Origin: Pontivivens ytuae
GTDB lineage: Bacteria > Pseudomonadota > Alphaproteobacteria > Rhodobacterales > Rhodobacteraceae
DNA length: 64,000 nt
NCBI RefSeq assembly: GCF_015679265.1
Contig: NZ_CP064942.1
Location: forward strand, 3,638,001 to 3,702,000
Reading direction: 5' to 3'
Below are positions 35,108-44,187 of this stretch, in pieces. Numbering within the stretch: the stretch's first letter is position 1; each line of letters starts with the position of its first letter. The translations under genes were made by a program, and so were the position numbers. The notes beneath the pieces were generated by a model that saw nothing but the letters and a program-made list of their open reading frames with translations, was not told the origin of the DNA and did no database searches.

Positions 35108-36424
35108 TCACCCGTAGACCAGTCGTGGAAGCCAGAGGGACAGATCGGGCCAGAGGATCACGATCAGCAGTGCGAGGATCTGTAACCCGATGAAGGGCCA
35201 CTGCGCGCTGAAGATGTCTTGCAGCGTCACCCCCTCGGGCGCCGCTCCCTTGAGGTAGAAGCAGGCAGGGCCGAACGGCGGCGTGAGGTAGGCGATCTGC
35301 ATCGAGAGGTTGAAGACGATGCCGAACCAGACCGGATCGTATCCAAGCTCCGTCAGGACCGGCAGGAAGATCGGCATGGTCAGGAACAGGATGCCGATCC
35401 AGTCGATGAAGAACCCCAGGAGGATGAACACGCCGACCATGGCCGCGAGGATGACCGACGGGTTGTCGGATACGCCCGCCAGCATGGTCGAGGCGAAGTC
35501 GATCCCGCCCATCAGGTTGTAGACGCCGATCAGCGCGTTGGTTCCGAAGACCAGCCAGAACACCATGCCGCAGGTCCGCAGCGCCTGGACCATCACGTCC
35601 CGGACCATCGCATAGCTCAGCGTGCCCCGGACCCACGCGGCGACCGCGGCACCGAACGCGCCCAGTGCCGCACTCTCGGTGATCGAGGCGAGGCCCGCAT
35701 AGATCGACACCAGCACCCCGCCCGCGACCGCGACCGGCAGGGCGACGCCCTTGAAGAGACGCAGCTTCTCGCCCAGCGGCATGCCCGCCTCCTCGGGGTC
35801 GAGCGCCGGGCCCATCGCGGGGTTCAGCCCGCAACGGACCAGCACGTAGGTGGCGTAGAAGCTCGCCAGCATCAGGCCGGGCAACAGCGTCGCGAGAAAG
35901 AGGTGCGAAATGTTCACCTCCGCCGTCAGGCCGTAGAAGATCAGGATGATGGAGGGCGGGATCATCGTGCCGAGCGATCCGCCCGCCGTGATGATCCCGA
36001 TGGCGAGCCTCTTGTCGTAGCCCAGGCGCAGCATCTGGGGCAGGGCGATCAGGCCCAGCAGCACGATCTCACCCCCGATGATGCCGGTCGTGGCGCCGAG
36101 GATGACGGCCACGAAGATCGTGACGACGCCGATGCCGCCCCGCAGGTTGCCGGCCCAGACGTGAAAGGCCCGGTAAAGGTCCCTCGCGACGCCCGACTTC
36201 TCCATGAAGCTGGCCATGATGACGAACATGGGCACCGCGATGAGCGCGAAGCTGTCTATGAAGTCAACGGTGCGGCTCGCGACGATGAAGAGGGAATTCG
36301 CTCCGAACTGCGTGACCGCGAGTACGACCGCGATGGACCCCGACACGAACGCGAGCGGTACGCCCATGATCAGGAGCGTCGCCATCGCGGCGATGATCAG
36401 GAACGTGAGCGTGCCGATATCCAT
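35108..36424 (-). CDS. TRAP transporter large permease (DctM)
   Basis: This 438-residue inner-membrane protein is the large subunit of a TRAP importer, with about 12 hydrophobic segments. Typical family motifs are seen: TLLIMGVPLAFVSGSIAVVL at the start, GATTGIIGGEIVLLGLIALP (about 105-125) and the conserved GGSLGTMIPPSIILIFYGLT (about 140-160). It uses the sodium gradient to move a small organic acid bound by the DctP protein. The spacing to the DctQ gene is 3 bp and to the E1 gene 3 bp, so the whole run is one operon. The substrate is unknown. Confidence 0.94.
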   Translation of the reverse strand: MDIGTLTFLIIAAMATLLIMGVPLAFVSGSIAVVLAVTQFGANSLFIVASRTVDFIDSFALIAVPMFVIMASFMEKSGVARDLYRAFHVWAGNLRGGIGVVTIFVAVILGATTGIIGGEIVLLGLIALPQMLRLGYDKRLAIGIITAGGSLGTMIPPSIILIFYGLTAEVNISHLFLATLLPGLMLASFYATYVLVRCGLNPAMGPALDPEEAGMPLGEKLRLFKGVALPVAVAGGVLVSIYAGLASITESAALGAFGAAVAAWVRGTLSYAMVRDVMVQALRTCGMVFWLVFGTNALIGVYNLMGGIDFASTMLAGVSDNPSVILAAMVGVFILLGFFIDWIGILFLTMPIFLPVLTELGYDPVWFGIVFNLSMQIAYLTPPFGPACFYLKGAAPEGVTLQDIFSAQWPFIGLQILALLIVILWPDLSLWLPRLVYG

Positions 36425-36427
36425 CGC

Positions 36428-36919
36428 TCAGGACGCCTTCCCGGGCAGCACGCGCCGCAGCAGGACCAGAAGGAAGAGCAGCGCGCCCAGAAAGAGCATC
36501 GCCTTGAGGTAGGAGGGCAGGGGCGAGTTGAAGGTGGATCCGGTCCGTTCGGGTATCCACGACCCGTCTAGGGCAAAGCGCCAGATCGCGCGCTCCGCCA
36601 TGCGCCAGGAGGCATAGGCGAGGCCCGACAGATAGATCGCCCCCGCAACGAGGCTCAGCCAGTGGGACAGCCGTTCGAGCCGGGGATGCTTCTCGACGAG
36701 GAAGCTGATCCGCATGTGGGTGCCCTCGGCCATACAGAAGGCGCCACCGAAGATGAAGGCAGCGCCTGCCAGCAGGACCGAGATCTCATGCGCCCAGGCC
36801 GTCGGCGCGCCGAAGCCGTAGCGGGCCACGACCTCGAACACCATCACCAGGATGATCGCGCCGAAGAACCATGCCGTGATCCGTCCGAGCCACAGCGCGA
36901 ATGTGTCGAGAAATCGCAT
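36428..36919 (-). CDS. TRAP transporter small permease (DctQ)
   Basis: This 163-residue DctQ-type small subunit has four predicted membrane segments. The opening is ITAWFFGAIILVMVFEVVAR and the DctQ-family motif is YGFGAPTAWAHEISVLLAGA (about 32-51). It forms the membrane complex with the large subunit encoded 3 bp downstream. It lies 55 bp downstream of the DctP gene, in the usual order DctP-DctQ-DctM. Confidence 0.92.
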   Translation of the reverse strand: MRFLDTFALWLGRITAWFFGAIILVMVFEVVARYGFGAPTAWAHEISVLLAGAAFIFGGAFCMAEGTHMRISFLVEKHPRLERLSHWLSLVAGAIYLSGLAYASWRMAERAIWRFALDGSWIPERTGSTFNSPLPSYLKAMLFLGALLFLLVLLRRVLPGKAS

Positions 36920-36974
36920 GCGGGCCGCCTCTGCTTTCGAAGCCGGGAAGGGGCCAAGCCCCTCCCCGATCGCC

Positions 36975-37979
36975 TCAGTTCAGGCCAAGCTCGACGAGGA
37001 ACGCGCGGTGGCTGTCGACAAGCGCCTGCGCGTTCGGGCTCCGGCTGCCCCACTCGGTCCAGACTTCGTCGGTGAGCGCGCGGAATGTGGCGGCCTCGTC
37101 TTCGCCGAACTCGATGAAGGTCACGCCCAGCTCGTCTGTCGCCTGGGCCTGTGCTTCGGCATCGGCTTCGGGCAGTTCGACGGACAGCCGCTCGGACATG
37201 GCGTTGCACTCGGCCTCGAACGCGGCTTGGCTTTCGGGCGAGAGGGCGTTCCAGGTGTCCATGGAGACGCTCATCTCGGTCACGGCCATGGAATGCCGGG
37301 CCAGAACCGAATACCGGGCCTGATTGTGCATCCCGAGCGCGACGTTGAGCGCCACGTTCGCCAGATCCGTCGCGTCGAGCACACCGGTCTCCATCGCCGA
37401 CACGCTTTCGCCGACGCCCATGGTGACGAGCGACGCGCCCGCACGGCTGAGAAGGTCCGACGCGAGGCCGCCGGGCGCGCGCATCGACAGCCCCTCGAAA
37501 TCGGCAACGGTCTCGATCGGCACCGTGGAGGGGATCTGCTCGGACGGCCAGTAGACCGGGCAGATGAACATCAGGTCGTATTGCGCATAGAGCGCGCGGG
37601 CGAGCTCCAGTCCGCCACCTTCGGTGAACCAGCGGTTTCGGGTCTCGCTATCGGGATAGGCCCCGATCGTATCGCCCAGGATGCCCATGGCCGGGTCGCT
37701 GCCCGCGAAGTAGGTGGGGGCGGTGTACTGCCCTTCGAGGATGCCATTTTGAATCGCCTCAATGGTCTCCGTCGCGCCGACGACCGCGCCGCCCGGCAGG
37801 ACGGTTATCTGAACCGCCCCGTCGGTGGCCTCGGCCAGGTTGGCGGCCATCTCCTCGAAGGCGACGGTGGTGGCCGCCGTGGCGCCAAGGAATGTCTGCA
37901 TCCGGATTTCCTCGGCCGATGCGGTACCTGCGGACAGCACGGCCAGCGCGCCGATCAAGGGCAAAGCTTTCGTTTTCAT
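36975..37979 (-). CDS. TRAP transporter substrate-binding protein (DctP)
   Basis: This 334-residue periplasmic protein binds the substrate for the TRAP permease. The signal peptide is MKTKALPLIGALAVLSAGTA, with probable cleavage after ASA. The mature part begins EEIRMQTFLGATAATTVAFE. Family features are seen at LAEATDGAVQITVLPGGAVV and GLSMRAPGGLASDLLSRAGA, with the substrate-carboxylate Arg in MRAPGG. This suggests an anionic organic acid. The start has GAGGATAACG just before it. It follows the beta-keto acid cleavage enzyme gene by 39 bp in the same operon. Confidence 0.94.
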   Translation of the reverse strand: MKTKALPLIGALAVLSAGTASAEEIRMQTFLGATAATTVAFEEMAANLAEATDGAVQITVLPGGAVVGATETIEAIQNGILEGQYTAPTYFAGSDPAMGILGDTIGAYPDSETRNRWFTEGGGLELARALYAQYDLMFICPVYWPSEQIPSTVPIETVADFEGLSMRAPGGLASDLLSRAGASLVTMGVGESVSAMETGVLDATDLANVALNVALGMHNQARYSVLARHSMAVTEMSVSMDTWNALSPESQAAFEAECNAMSERLSVELPEADAEAQAQATDELGVTFIEFGEDEAATFRALTDEVWTEWGSRSPNAQALVDSHRAFLVELGLN

Positions 37980-38018
37980 TTCGTTATCCTCCCTGAGCTT
38001 TTCGAAACGCCCGCGATC

Positions 38019-38918
38019 TCACGCCGCGATGCGAAGGGTCTTCATCTTGAGAATTTCCCGGGTGTCGGCGACGCTGGCCGGCTCTCGCCCGAGGCTGCGG
38101 GCCTGTTCGGCGACCTTTGCAACGACCTCGGCATTCGTCAGGTGACGGGATCCGTCCATGTAGGCGTAGTCGCCCAGACCGATTGAAATGTGCCCGCCCT
38201 CGCGGATGATCTTCTCGGTCAGGCGGAACAGGTCGCCCTTGTAGTTCACGACGGTCCAGACGGTTTCGAACCCCGAGGGAATGAAGGCGGTATGCGCGTC
38301 GAGCCCCGCTTCCGTCCCCGGATGCCCGGCGAAGATGATCTCGTCGGTCATGCAGAAGCAGACATATGCCGGGGCCTCCAGCACGCCCATCTTCAGAAAC
38401 TGCTCGATCTGCCGGGTGAAGCTGACGTTCCAGCTGACCAGGTACGGCGTCAGGTTGTGGTGCCGGATGCGCTCGGCAAAATACATCAGCGTCGCGGTGG
38501 AGTTCTTGTAGATGAGCTCGGTGGTGTCGTACTTCCCCTCGTCGGGATTCCACCAATCGACGTTGACACTGCCGGTATCCATCGGCGCGAAATCCGGCGC
38601 CGTATCGGCCGACTTCATCATCTCCTCTATCGCCGCAAACCGCCCCCTGGCGTCCGTGTCGTTGGCGACGTAGCCGAGGGTGGGGTGGATCAGGATATCG
38701 GACTGCGCGCGAATGCCCGCATTGGTTTCCAGGTAGAAGTTCGGATCGTGGGACGGCGCGCCGTCGGCCGTCCTCCCATGGAAGTGCACGATCGACGCGC
38801 CGGCCTCGCGGCACGCCTTCGCATCCGCGATGATTTCGGACGGCAGGAACGGGACGTGAGGATTGCCGACCCGGGTCGCAAGCTCGTTCACACGCGCTTC
38901 GATAATGATCTTCTGCAT
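38019..38918 (-). CDS. Beta-keto acid cleavage enzyme (BKACE/KCE family)
   Basis: This 299-residue zinc-dependent enzyme of the BKACE (formerly DUF849) family condenses a beta-keto acid with acetyl-CoA, giving acetoacetate and the new acyl-CoA. The zinc site is seen as ASIVHFHGRTADGAPSHDP (His-x-His, about 42-60), with IIIEARVNELATR at the start and FIPSGFETVWTVVN towards the end. The start at 38918 (MQKIIIEARV) is chosen over a further upstream codon for family length. It is the first gene of the operon and is divergent from the PAS-LuxR regulator. The real keto acid is unknown; the aldolase, E1 and RidA in the same operon suggest a multi-step pathway for a TRAP-imported acid. Confidence 0.88.
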   Translation of the reverse strand: MQKIIIEARVNELATRVGNPHVPFLPSEIIADAKACREAGASIVHFHGRTADGAPSHDPNFYLETNAGIRAQSDILIHPTLGYVANDTDARGRFAAIEEMMKSADTAPDFAPMDTGSVNVDWWNPDEGKYDTTELIYKNSTATLMYFAERIRHHNLTPYLVSWNVSFTRQIEQFLKMGVLEAPAYVCFCMTDEIIFAGHPGTEAGLDAHTAFIPSGFETVWTVVNYKGDLFRLTEKIIREGGHISIGLGDYAYMDGSRHLTNAEVVAKVAEQARSLGREPASVADTREILKMKTLRIAA

Positions 38919-39032
38919 GGCTGCGCCCTCCCAAACGCAACCGCCCATTCGGGCGAGTTCTGCCGACGATGGCGGATCGCGAGCGATAAATCCATACTTA
39001 AGTCATATATCTGTTGTGAGAGAGGTGCCGCT

Positions 39033-39050
39033 TATATAACTATAGATATA
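39033..39050. promoter_or_regulatory. AT-rich palindrome overlapping the LuxR-type start
   Basis: TATATAACTATAGATATA is a near-palindrome in an otherwise GC-rich spacer, and its last A is the first base of the ATG at 39050. No ribosome-binding site is visible ahead of that start. It could be an operator or promoter element, with the gene translated without a leader. The 131-bp spacer also serves the divergent operon. Confidence 0.4.
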
Positions 39051-39904
39051 TGAACGACATCGAGAATGGCCCTCAGGACGTCGCGGATCTGCTTGGTGGA
39101 GCTTTCGTCGGCCACACCATGCAACGGCTCCGGACGCCGGACGGGAAGTACCGCTACAACTATGTCAGCGCAGGCGTGAAGGCGGCGTTCGGGCTGGATC
39201 CCGACGTCCTGATGCAGCTCGACAGCGTGGATCACCGCTGGGTCCATCCCGACGATCGCGCCGGGTTCATCGCGGCGCTTGAGGCGTCGGCGGCGTCGCT
39301 GAGCCGGCTCGACAAGGAGGTTCGGGTTGCACACAGCGATGGAGGGTACCGCTGGGTGCGCTCCATCGGCAGCCCCCGGCGCCTTGGCGACGGCTCCGTG
39401 ATCTGGGACGGGGTCGCCCTGGACGTGACGGACCGGCAGGAGGCCCGCCAGGCGCTGGAACGGACGCTGGAGCAGGTGCGGCAGAACGAAACCTCGGAGG
39501 GCCGGTTCTCCTACATCGCCGCACAGGATGTTCTCGACGGGCTGTCGCAACTGCGCCGCGCCATTGGCCAGTTGAACCCGGACGATCCGGCCTGCCGCGC
39601 GGTGCAGTCGGTTTTCAACGATTTCGAGCGCACGTTGTCGGCCGCCCGTGATCTGGTGGACGTCAAGGGCGAGGGCGGAGCGGCTCCGGCGGCGCAGCCA
39701 GCGCGTTTCGACGCGATCCTCACCCGACGGCAGAGGGAAATCCTCGCGCAGGTGTCGAGCGGCTCGACCAACCGGGAGATCGCCGCAGATATGGGCATCT
39801 CCGAAGGCACGGTGAAGCTGCACATGTCCGCAATCCTGAAGCGGCTCGGCGTCCAGAACCGAACCGAGGCGGCGTCGCGCTGGAGAGCATCGGTGGCAGG
39901 ATGA
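39050..39904 (+). CDS. PAS domain LuxR-family transcriptional regulator
   Basis: This 284-residue regulator has a PAS domain at about 25-130 (YVSAGVKAAFGLDPDVLMQL, then HPDDRAGFIAALEASA and GGYRWVRSIGSPRRLGDGSV). A linker helix follows, then a LuxR-type helix-turn-helix at about 220-275 (LTRRQREILAQVSSGSTNRE, then ADMGISEGTVKLHMSAILKR). It is divergent from the BKACE-TRAP operon and is its likely activator, sensing a small molecule through the PAS domain (inference). The next in-frame ATG (39119) would cut the PAS domain, so 39050 is kept. The start codon overlaps an AT-rich palindrome. Confidence 0.9.
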   Translation: MNDIENGPQDVADLLGGAFVGHTMQRLRTPDGKYRYNYVSAGVKAAFGLDPDVLMQLDSVDHRWVHPDDRAGFIAALEASAASLSRLDKEVRVAHSDGGYRWVRSIGSPRRLGDGSVIWDGVALDVTDRQEARQALERTLEQVRQNETSEGRFSYIAAQDVLDGLSQLRRAIGQLNPDDPACRAVQSVFNDFERTLSAARDLVDVKGEGGAAPAAQPARFDAILTRRQREILAQVSSGSTNREIAADMGISEGTVKLHMSAILKRLGVQNRTEAASRWRASVAG

Positions 39905-40391
39905 CCGTTAAGAGGTGTCCCCGGATTTGTAGATGCCTTGTCCCCTTACTTTGAGCCGAGAAAGCGAGCATGGAGACGAACAACTACAGCGACGCGTACC
40001 CAGATCGCGATGCAGAAGGGCAAGCGTCGCGGCCTTGCTGCGCGTGCGTGGTTTCTCTACCTCGCACATATCGGCTACGTGCAGGTCGATGAGGTCGCCA
40101 AAGGTCTTGAGGTGGCCGACGGACGACTAGTTCGGCGCCATCCTCCGTTGACCCAGGTCTCCATCTGGCGAGCACGACAGTGGGCGTCTTCGTAGCGGGA
40201 GAGCGTCTCTTTTGCGTATCAGCCCTTTCGTCCGATCCGGACCCGGTAGGCACCGGAAGGAAGCTTGGTGGTGAAGGCCAACTCCGTGTGCGCTATGTGT
40301 GCAACGAGTCGTAGAGGGACAAAGTCGGAGATGCTGTAGCGTATTACAGTGTAGCAGCTGTCGCCATCAACAGTTTGAAGATACAAAGAAA
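39905..40391. other. 487-bp spacer without a supported gene
   Basis: Between the PAS-LuxR gene and dusA there is no gene with recognisable features. A frame at 39938-40195 (85 codons from a TTG) reads basic peptides (AMQKGKRRGLAARAWFLYLA) but has no ribosome-binding site and no family look. It may be a remnant of a lost gene. The right end (from about 40300) is AT-richer and probably holds the dusA promoter. Confidence 0.5.
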
Positions 40392-41381
40392 ATGAATCTA
40401 GATCAGAACGCTGAGCTCTCCGTCGCCCCGATGATGGACTGGACGGACCGCCACTGCCGGCTTTTCCACCGGCAGTTCTCGGCCCATGCGCTGCTTTATA
40501 CCGAGATGGTGACGGCCCGCGCGCTGGTGCATGGCGATCCCGAGCGGCTGATCGGCAAATCGTCTGCCGAGGGCCTCGTCGCGCTGCAGCTCGGCGGGTC
40601 CGAGCCCGATGTTCTGGCCGAGGCCTGCCGGATCGCTGCTCCCTTCGACTATCCGGAGATCAACCTCAATTGCGGCTGCCCGTCGGACCGGGTGCAATCG
40701 GGGGCCTTCGGCGCCTGCTTGATGCGCGATCCGGGCCTCGTCGCCGAGTGTGTCTCAGCGATGATCGCCGCCAGCGATGCCGAGATCACCGTCAAATGCC
40801 GCATCGGCGTTGACGAGCAGGAGCCGCGCGAGGTGCTGCCCGAATTCCTCGCCCGCATCTCCGCCGCCGGGGTCTCCCGCATCACGATCCACGCCCGCAA
40901 GGCCTGGCTGCAGGGCCTCAGCCCCAAGGAGAACCGGGACATCCCGCCGCTCGACCACCCGCTGGTGCTGGAGATGAAAGGGCTGTTCCCCGCGCTCCAC
41001 ATCTCGATCAATGGCGGGATCATGACGCTCGACGATGTCGAGACATATCTGGAGGCGGGCCTCGATGGTGTGATGGTCGGGCGCGCGGCCTACCACGATC
41101 CCGCCGCCATCCTCGCCGATGCCGACCGCCGGATCTTCGGCGAGAACACGGGACCCGTGGCGGCTGAGGACGCGGTGCGCGCGATGCTGCCCCATATCGA
41201 GGCGGAGCTTGGGCAGGGCACCCGCCTCAACCAGATCACCCGCCACATGCTTGGCGCCTTCGCCGGACGGCCCGGCGCGCGGCAATGGCGGCGCACGCTC
41301 AGCGAGGGTGCGCATCTGCCAGGCGCGGGGCCGGAGCTGTTGGAGGCCGCGCTCGCCCATGTCGAGCGACGCGCCGCCTGA
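40392..41381 (+). CDS. dusA: tRNA-dihydrouridine synthase A
   Basis: This 329-residue FMN enzyme reduces uridine to dihydrouridine in the D-loop of tRNA (positions 20/20a). The DusA signs are VAPMMDWTDRHCRLFHRQFS at the start, the active-site Cys in YPEINLNCGCPSDRVQSGAF, the DusA-specific ARKAWLQGLSPKENRDIPPL, and the FMN-binding ISINGGIMTLDDVETYLEAG with GVMVGRAAYHDPA. The ATG at 40392 follows AAAGAAA, a weak site. The gene converges with the GNAT gene; a large hairpin lies between them. Confidence 0.95.
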   Translation: MNLDQNAELSVAPMMDWTDRHCRLFHRQFSAHALLYTEMVTARALVHGDPERLIGKSSAEGLVALQLGGSEPDVLAEACRIAAPFDYPEINLNCGCPSDRVQSGAFGACLMRDPGLVAECVSAMIAASDAEITVKCRIGVDEQEPREVLPEFLARISAAGVSRITIHARKAWLQGLSPKENRDIPPLDHPLVLEMKGLFPALHISINGGIMTLDDVETYLEAGLDGVMVGRAAYHDPAAILADADRRIFGENTGPVAAEDAVRAMLPHIEAELGQGTRLNQITRHMLGAFAGRPGARQWRRTLSEGAHLPGAGPELLEAALAHVERRAA

Positions 41382-41395
41382 GGGCGCAGCGCAGG

Positions 41396-41577
41396 GCGTA
41401 TTTTAGGAAAGATGAAAGACTTGCCGCGCTAGGCAGGGGGTGCGGTACAGGCTGGCGAGCCGATGGCCGTGAAAGGTGAAGGCGGCCTGTCCCTCCGCCT
41501 GCTGCCCGCGGGCCATCTGGCCGTCAGGGTTCGAGCCGAGCGGGCAGGCCGTGCTTTCATCTTTCCGGCAAGTACGC
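41396..41577. terminator. Long GCGTATTT hairpin between convergent genes
   Basis: The left arm (41396-41418, GCGTATTTTAGGAAAGATGA and on) and the right arm (41554-41577) are inverted copies matching at about 20 of 24 positions. They enclose a GC-rich loop of about 135 nt. It lies between convergent dusA and the GNAT gene. The same arm sequences mark the hairpins at 49625-49685 and 55758-55822. A two-way terminator role is inferred from position. Confidence 0.55.
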
Positions 41578-41601
41578 ATGGCCGGACGGTTCGGCGGGCG
41601 C

Positions 41602-42048
41602 TCAGTCGAGGACCAGCTTGAAGCCGGTGTGGCTCGCGGAAAACCCCTGCCGCTCGTAGAAGCGGCGCGCGTCGGTGCGGGTGGCGTTGCTGGTGAGCTG
41701 CACGACCCAGCAGCCGTGCCGCCGCGCCTCGGCGATGCAGAAGGCGATCAGCGCGGCGCCGAGGCCCGCGCCGCGGCGGTCGGAGGCGATGCGCACCGCC
41801 TCGATCTGGGCGCGCGGACGGCCACCATTGGACAGGCCGGGCAGCAGGCTGAGTTGGGCGGTGCCGACGATGCGGCCGTCCTCCTCGACGACGAGCAGGC
41901 GCTCGCGCGGATCTTCGGTGATGGTGGTGAACGCGGTCAGCACCTGAGGGTCGGCAGGGTCGCTGTCCTCCACAGCGCCACGGCGATCCTCCGCCAGTAA
42001 CGCCAGGATGGCTGGCAGGTCCGCCGCCACCGCCTCCCGGATGATCAT
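41602..42048 (-). CDS. GNAT family N-acetyltransferase
   Basis: This 148-residue acetyltransferase of the GNAT superfamily opens [20 protein letters not shown]. The acetyl-CoA-binding motif A is seen in [20 protein letters not shown] (R-x-x-G-x-G). It ends [19 protein letters not shown], as in the PhnO/YjgM-like branch. The start overlaps the purQ stop (ATGA), so it is translated from the purine message. The substrate is unknown. Confidence 0.9.
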   Translation of the reverse strand: MIIREAVAADLPAILALLAEDRRGAVEDSDPADPQVLTAFTTITEDPRERLLVVEEDGRIVGTAQLSLLPGLSNGGRPRAQIEAVRIASDRRGAGLGAALIAFCIAEARRHGCWVVQLTSNATRTDARRFYERQGFSASHTGFKLVLD

Positions 42049-42710
42049 GCGGTGACCAGCGCGCCTGCCAGTCCCTCGAAGAAACGCGTGCCGTCCGTGC
42101 CGCCGAGTGCTGCGTCGTTGAGCCGTTCGGGATGAGGCATCATGCCGAGCACGCGGCGGTTCTCGCTCAGCACGCCCGCGATGTCGTGCATCGAGCCGTT
42201 GGGATTGCCCTCGTAGGTGAACGCCACCCGGTCCTCGGCCGTCAGCCGCGCCAGTGTCTCCTCATCCGCGACGTAGTTCCCGTCGTGATGCGCGATGTAG
42301 TAGGTGGCGCTCTCGCCCAGGCCCCGCGTCCAGACGCTGTCATGCGTGGCGATCCGCAAGCTCTGCGCACGGCAGACATATTTCAACCCGGCGTTCCGCA
42401 TCAGCGCTCCCGGCAGCAGCCCCGCCTCGATCAGGATCTGGAAGCCGTTGCAGACGCCCAGCACGTGGCCGCCGCGCAGGGCGAAGTCCACGACCGCATT
42501 CATGATCGGCGCGCGCGCCGCGATCGCGCCACAGCGCAGGTAGTCGCCGAAGGAGAAGCCGCCGGGCACCGCCACCAGGTCCAGCCCGCCCGGCAACTCG
42601 GTGTCCTTGTGCCAGACCTCCGCCGGCGTGCGGCCCGTTGCGCGTTCCAGCGCCACGGCCATGTCGCGGTCGCAGTTGGAGCCGGGGAAGGTGATGACGG
42701 CGGCTTTCAT
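42045..42710 (-). CDS. purQ: Phosphoribosylformylglycinamidine synthase subunit PurQ
   Basis: This 221-residue class I glutamine amidotransferase supplies ammonia to the PurL/PurS synthase in the fourth step of purine synthesis. The nucleophile Cys is in [20 protein letters not shown] (about 82-101). It starts [20 protein letters not shown], and the His-Glu pair of the triad is in [17 protein letters not shown]. The purS gene is upstream but separated by an alcohol dehydrogenase gene; purL is not in the window. Confidence 0.96.
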   Translation of the reverse strand: MKAAVITFPGSNCDRDMAVALERATGRTPAEVWHKDTELPGGLDLVAVPGGFSFGDYLRCGAIAARAPIMNAVVDFALRGGHVLGVCNGFQILIEAGLLPGALMRNAGLKYVCRAQSLRIATHDSVWTRGLGESATYYIAHHDGNYVADEETLARLTAEDRVAFTYEGNPNGSMHDIAGVLSENRRVLGMMPHPERLNDAALGGTDGTRFFEGLAGALVTA

Positions 42711-42720
42711 GGGGGCCTCC

Positions 42721-43749
42721 TCAGGCTGTGAAATCGGTGATGACGGCGATGCCCGGCGGGGCAGGGGCGTCGAAGGCGGCGAGCTCTTCCTGCGCGTCCG
42801 ATAGCGCCACGCGGCGGGCGATCAGGGGCGAGAGGTCGAGGCCGCCCGCGATCAGGGCGAAGAGCGACGGGTACTTCCAGGCGGGCATCCCGCGCGTGCC
42901 GTAGAGGGCGAGCTGGCCCGAATAGACGCTGTCCATCGGCAGTTCCATGTGGATATGGTCGCCCGCGGGCATGCCGATCTGCACGTGGCGGCCGCGTTTG
43001 CGCAGGCAGCGGATGGAGGCTTCGGTGGTGGCCGGGATCCCCAGCGCCTCGACGCTGACATGGGCGCCGCCACCAGTGATGTCGCGGATCACATCCGCGG
43101 CGCCCTCGGCGGCCACCGGAACCGCGCCCAGCGCCTCGGCCTGCGCCAGTTTCGCCGGCACCACGTCCACCGCCAGCACCCGCGCGCCCATGGCCCGGCC
43201 CAGCAGCACCGCGGCGAGGCCGACGCCGCCGATGCCATGCACCGCCAGCCATTCGCCCGGCGCGAGCGCCGCCCGGTCTGTCAGCGCGTGCCAGACCGTC
43301 GTCACCCGGCAGCCCAACGCGGCGGCCAGCGCCGGGTCCATCCCGTCCGGCAGGCGGGCGAGGTTGGCGTCTGCGCGCGGCACCGCCACCGCCTCGGCAA
43401 AGGCGCCGGGGATGGTAAAGCCGGGTACGGCCTGCGTCGCACAGGTCGTCTGGTGCCCCGCCTTGCAGTCGTCGCAGCGCCCGCAAGCGAGGATGAAGGG
43501 CGCGATCACCCGGTCGCCAACCTGCCAGTCGCGCACCTCCGCTCCGACCTCCGCGACGGTCCCGCAGAACTCGTGACCCGGAATGTGTGGCAGGGCGATG
43601 TCGGGGTCCGCGCCGACCCAGCCGTGCCAGTCCGAGCGGCACACGCCGCAGGCCAGCACGTCGAGCACCACGCCGTCCGCCGGGCAGGCCGGGCGCGGGA
43701 CGTCCCGCAGCTCCAGCCGGCGCCACGCGGTCAGGACGGCGGCGCGCAT
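42721..43749 (-). CDS. Zinc-dependent alcohol dehydrogenase
   Basis: This 342-residue medium-chain dehydrogenase has the catalytic zinc ligands in [12 protein letters not shown] (Cys) and [12 protein letters not shown] (His, Glu), and the structural zinc set in [20 protein letters not shown]. The NAD(P) motif is [20 protein letters not shown]. It oxidises an alcohol or sorbitol-like substrate; the substrate is unknown. It sits between purS and purQ, 4 and 10 bp from its neighbours, so it is part of the purine operon by position though it has no obvious role in purine synthesis. Confidence 0.93.
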   Translation of the reverse strand: MRAAVLTAWRRLELRDVPRPACPADGVVLDVLACGVCRSDWHGWVGADPDIALPHIPGHEFCGTVAEVGAEVRDWQVGDRVIAPFILACGRCDDCKAGHQTTCATQAVPGFTIPGAFAEAVAVPRADANLARLPDGMDPALAAALGCRVTTVWHALTDRAALAPGEWLAVHGIGGVGLAAVLLGRAMGARVLAVDVVPAKLAQAEALGAVPVAAEGAADVIRDITGGGAHVSVEALGIPATTEASIRCLRKRGRHVQIGMPAGDHIHMELPMDSVYSGQLALYGTRGMPAWKYPSLFALIAGGLDLSPLIARRVALSDAQEELAAFDAPAPPGIAVITDFTA

Positions 43750-43753
43750 CGGG

Positions 43754-43993
43754 TCAGAGAACCGTGACGGAGAAGTTCTCGATCACCGTGTTGGCGAGCA
43801 GCTTGTCGGCCATCTGCCGTGCCTGCTCCTCGGCCAGCGCGGCGTCGTCGGTGGCGAGCTCCAGCTCGATGACCTTGCCCTGGCGCACGCCCTCCACCCC
43901 GTCGAAGCCGAGGGCGCCGAGCGCGTGGCGCACCGCCTCGCCCTGCGGATCGAGAACACCGGGTTTCAGGGTGACGTCGACGCGAACCTTCAT
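43754..43993 (-). CDS. purS: Phosphoribosylformylglycinamidine synthase subunit PurS
   Basis: This 79-residue PurS protein helps join PurQ and PurL in the formylglycinamidine synthase complex. It shows the family opening MKVRVDVTLKPGVLDPQGEA, the glycine-rich middle ALGFDGVEGVRQGKVIELEL and the close ADKLLANTVIENFSV. The start at 43993 overlaps the stop of the small membrane protein (ATGA). The alcohol dehydrogenase gene follows after 4 bp. Confidence 0.96.
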   Translation of the reverse strand: MKVRVDVTLKPGVLDPQGEAVRHALGALGFDGVEGVRQGKVIELELATDDAALAEEQARQMADKLLANTVIENFSVTVL

Positions 43994-44187
43994 GTCTTTC
44001 CAGAGCCTTCCATGAGTTTCTTCACGGTGACGATCACGATGCCGCCCCCGATCCAGAGGAGCGATGCATGCACCACCGGACCCGCCGAGATGCCGAAGAA
44101 CGTCCACGCGAAGCTCACCCCCATCAGGTAGCCGCCCACCACGATGGCAAGCGCGGGATGGGCGAGAAACGCGAGAAGCTTCTGCAT
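43990..44187 (-). CDS. Small membrane protein in the purine operon
   Basis: This 65-residue open frame has two hydrophobic segments (LAIVVGGYLMGVSFAWTFFG and ASLLWIGGGIVIVTVKKL). It overlaps both neighbours, purC (TGATG) and purS (ATGA), so it is clearly translated in this operon. I do not recognise a family. It might help membrane attachment or just be carried along. Confidence 0.68.
   Translation of the reverse strand: MQKLLAFLAHPALAIVVGGYLMGVSFAWTFFGISAGPVVHASLLWIGGGIVIVTVKKLMEGSGKT

Noticed and set aside
39938..40195. 85-codon plus-strand open frame in the dusA upstream gap
   Set aside because: It starts with TTG, has no ribosome-binding site and no recognisable domain, so I do not call it a gene.
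41463..41620. Short open frame inside the long hairpin after dusA
   Set aside because: It lies across the inverted repeat, has no ribosome-binding site and its translation resembles no family.
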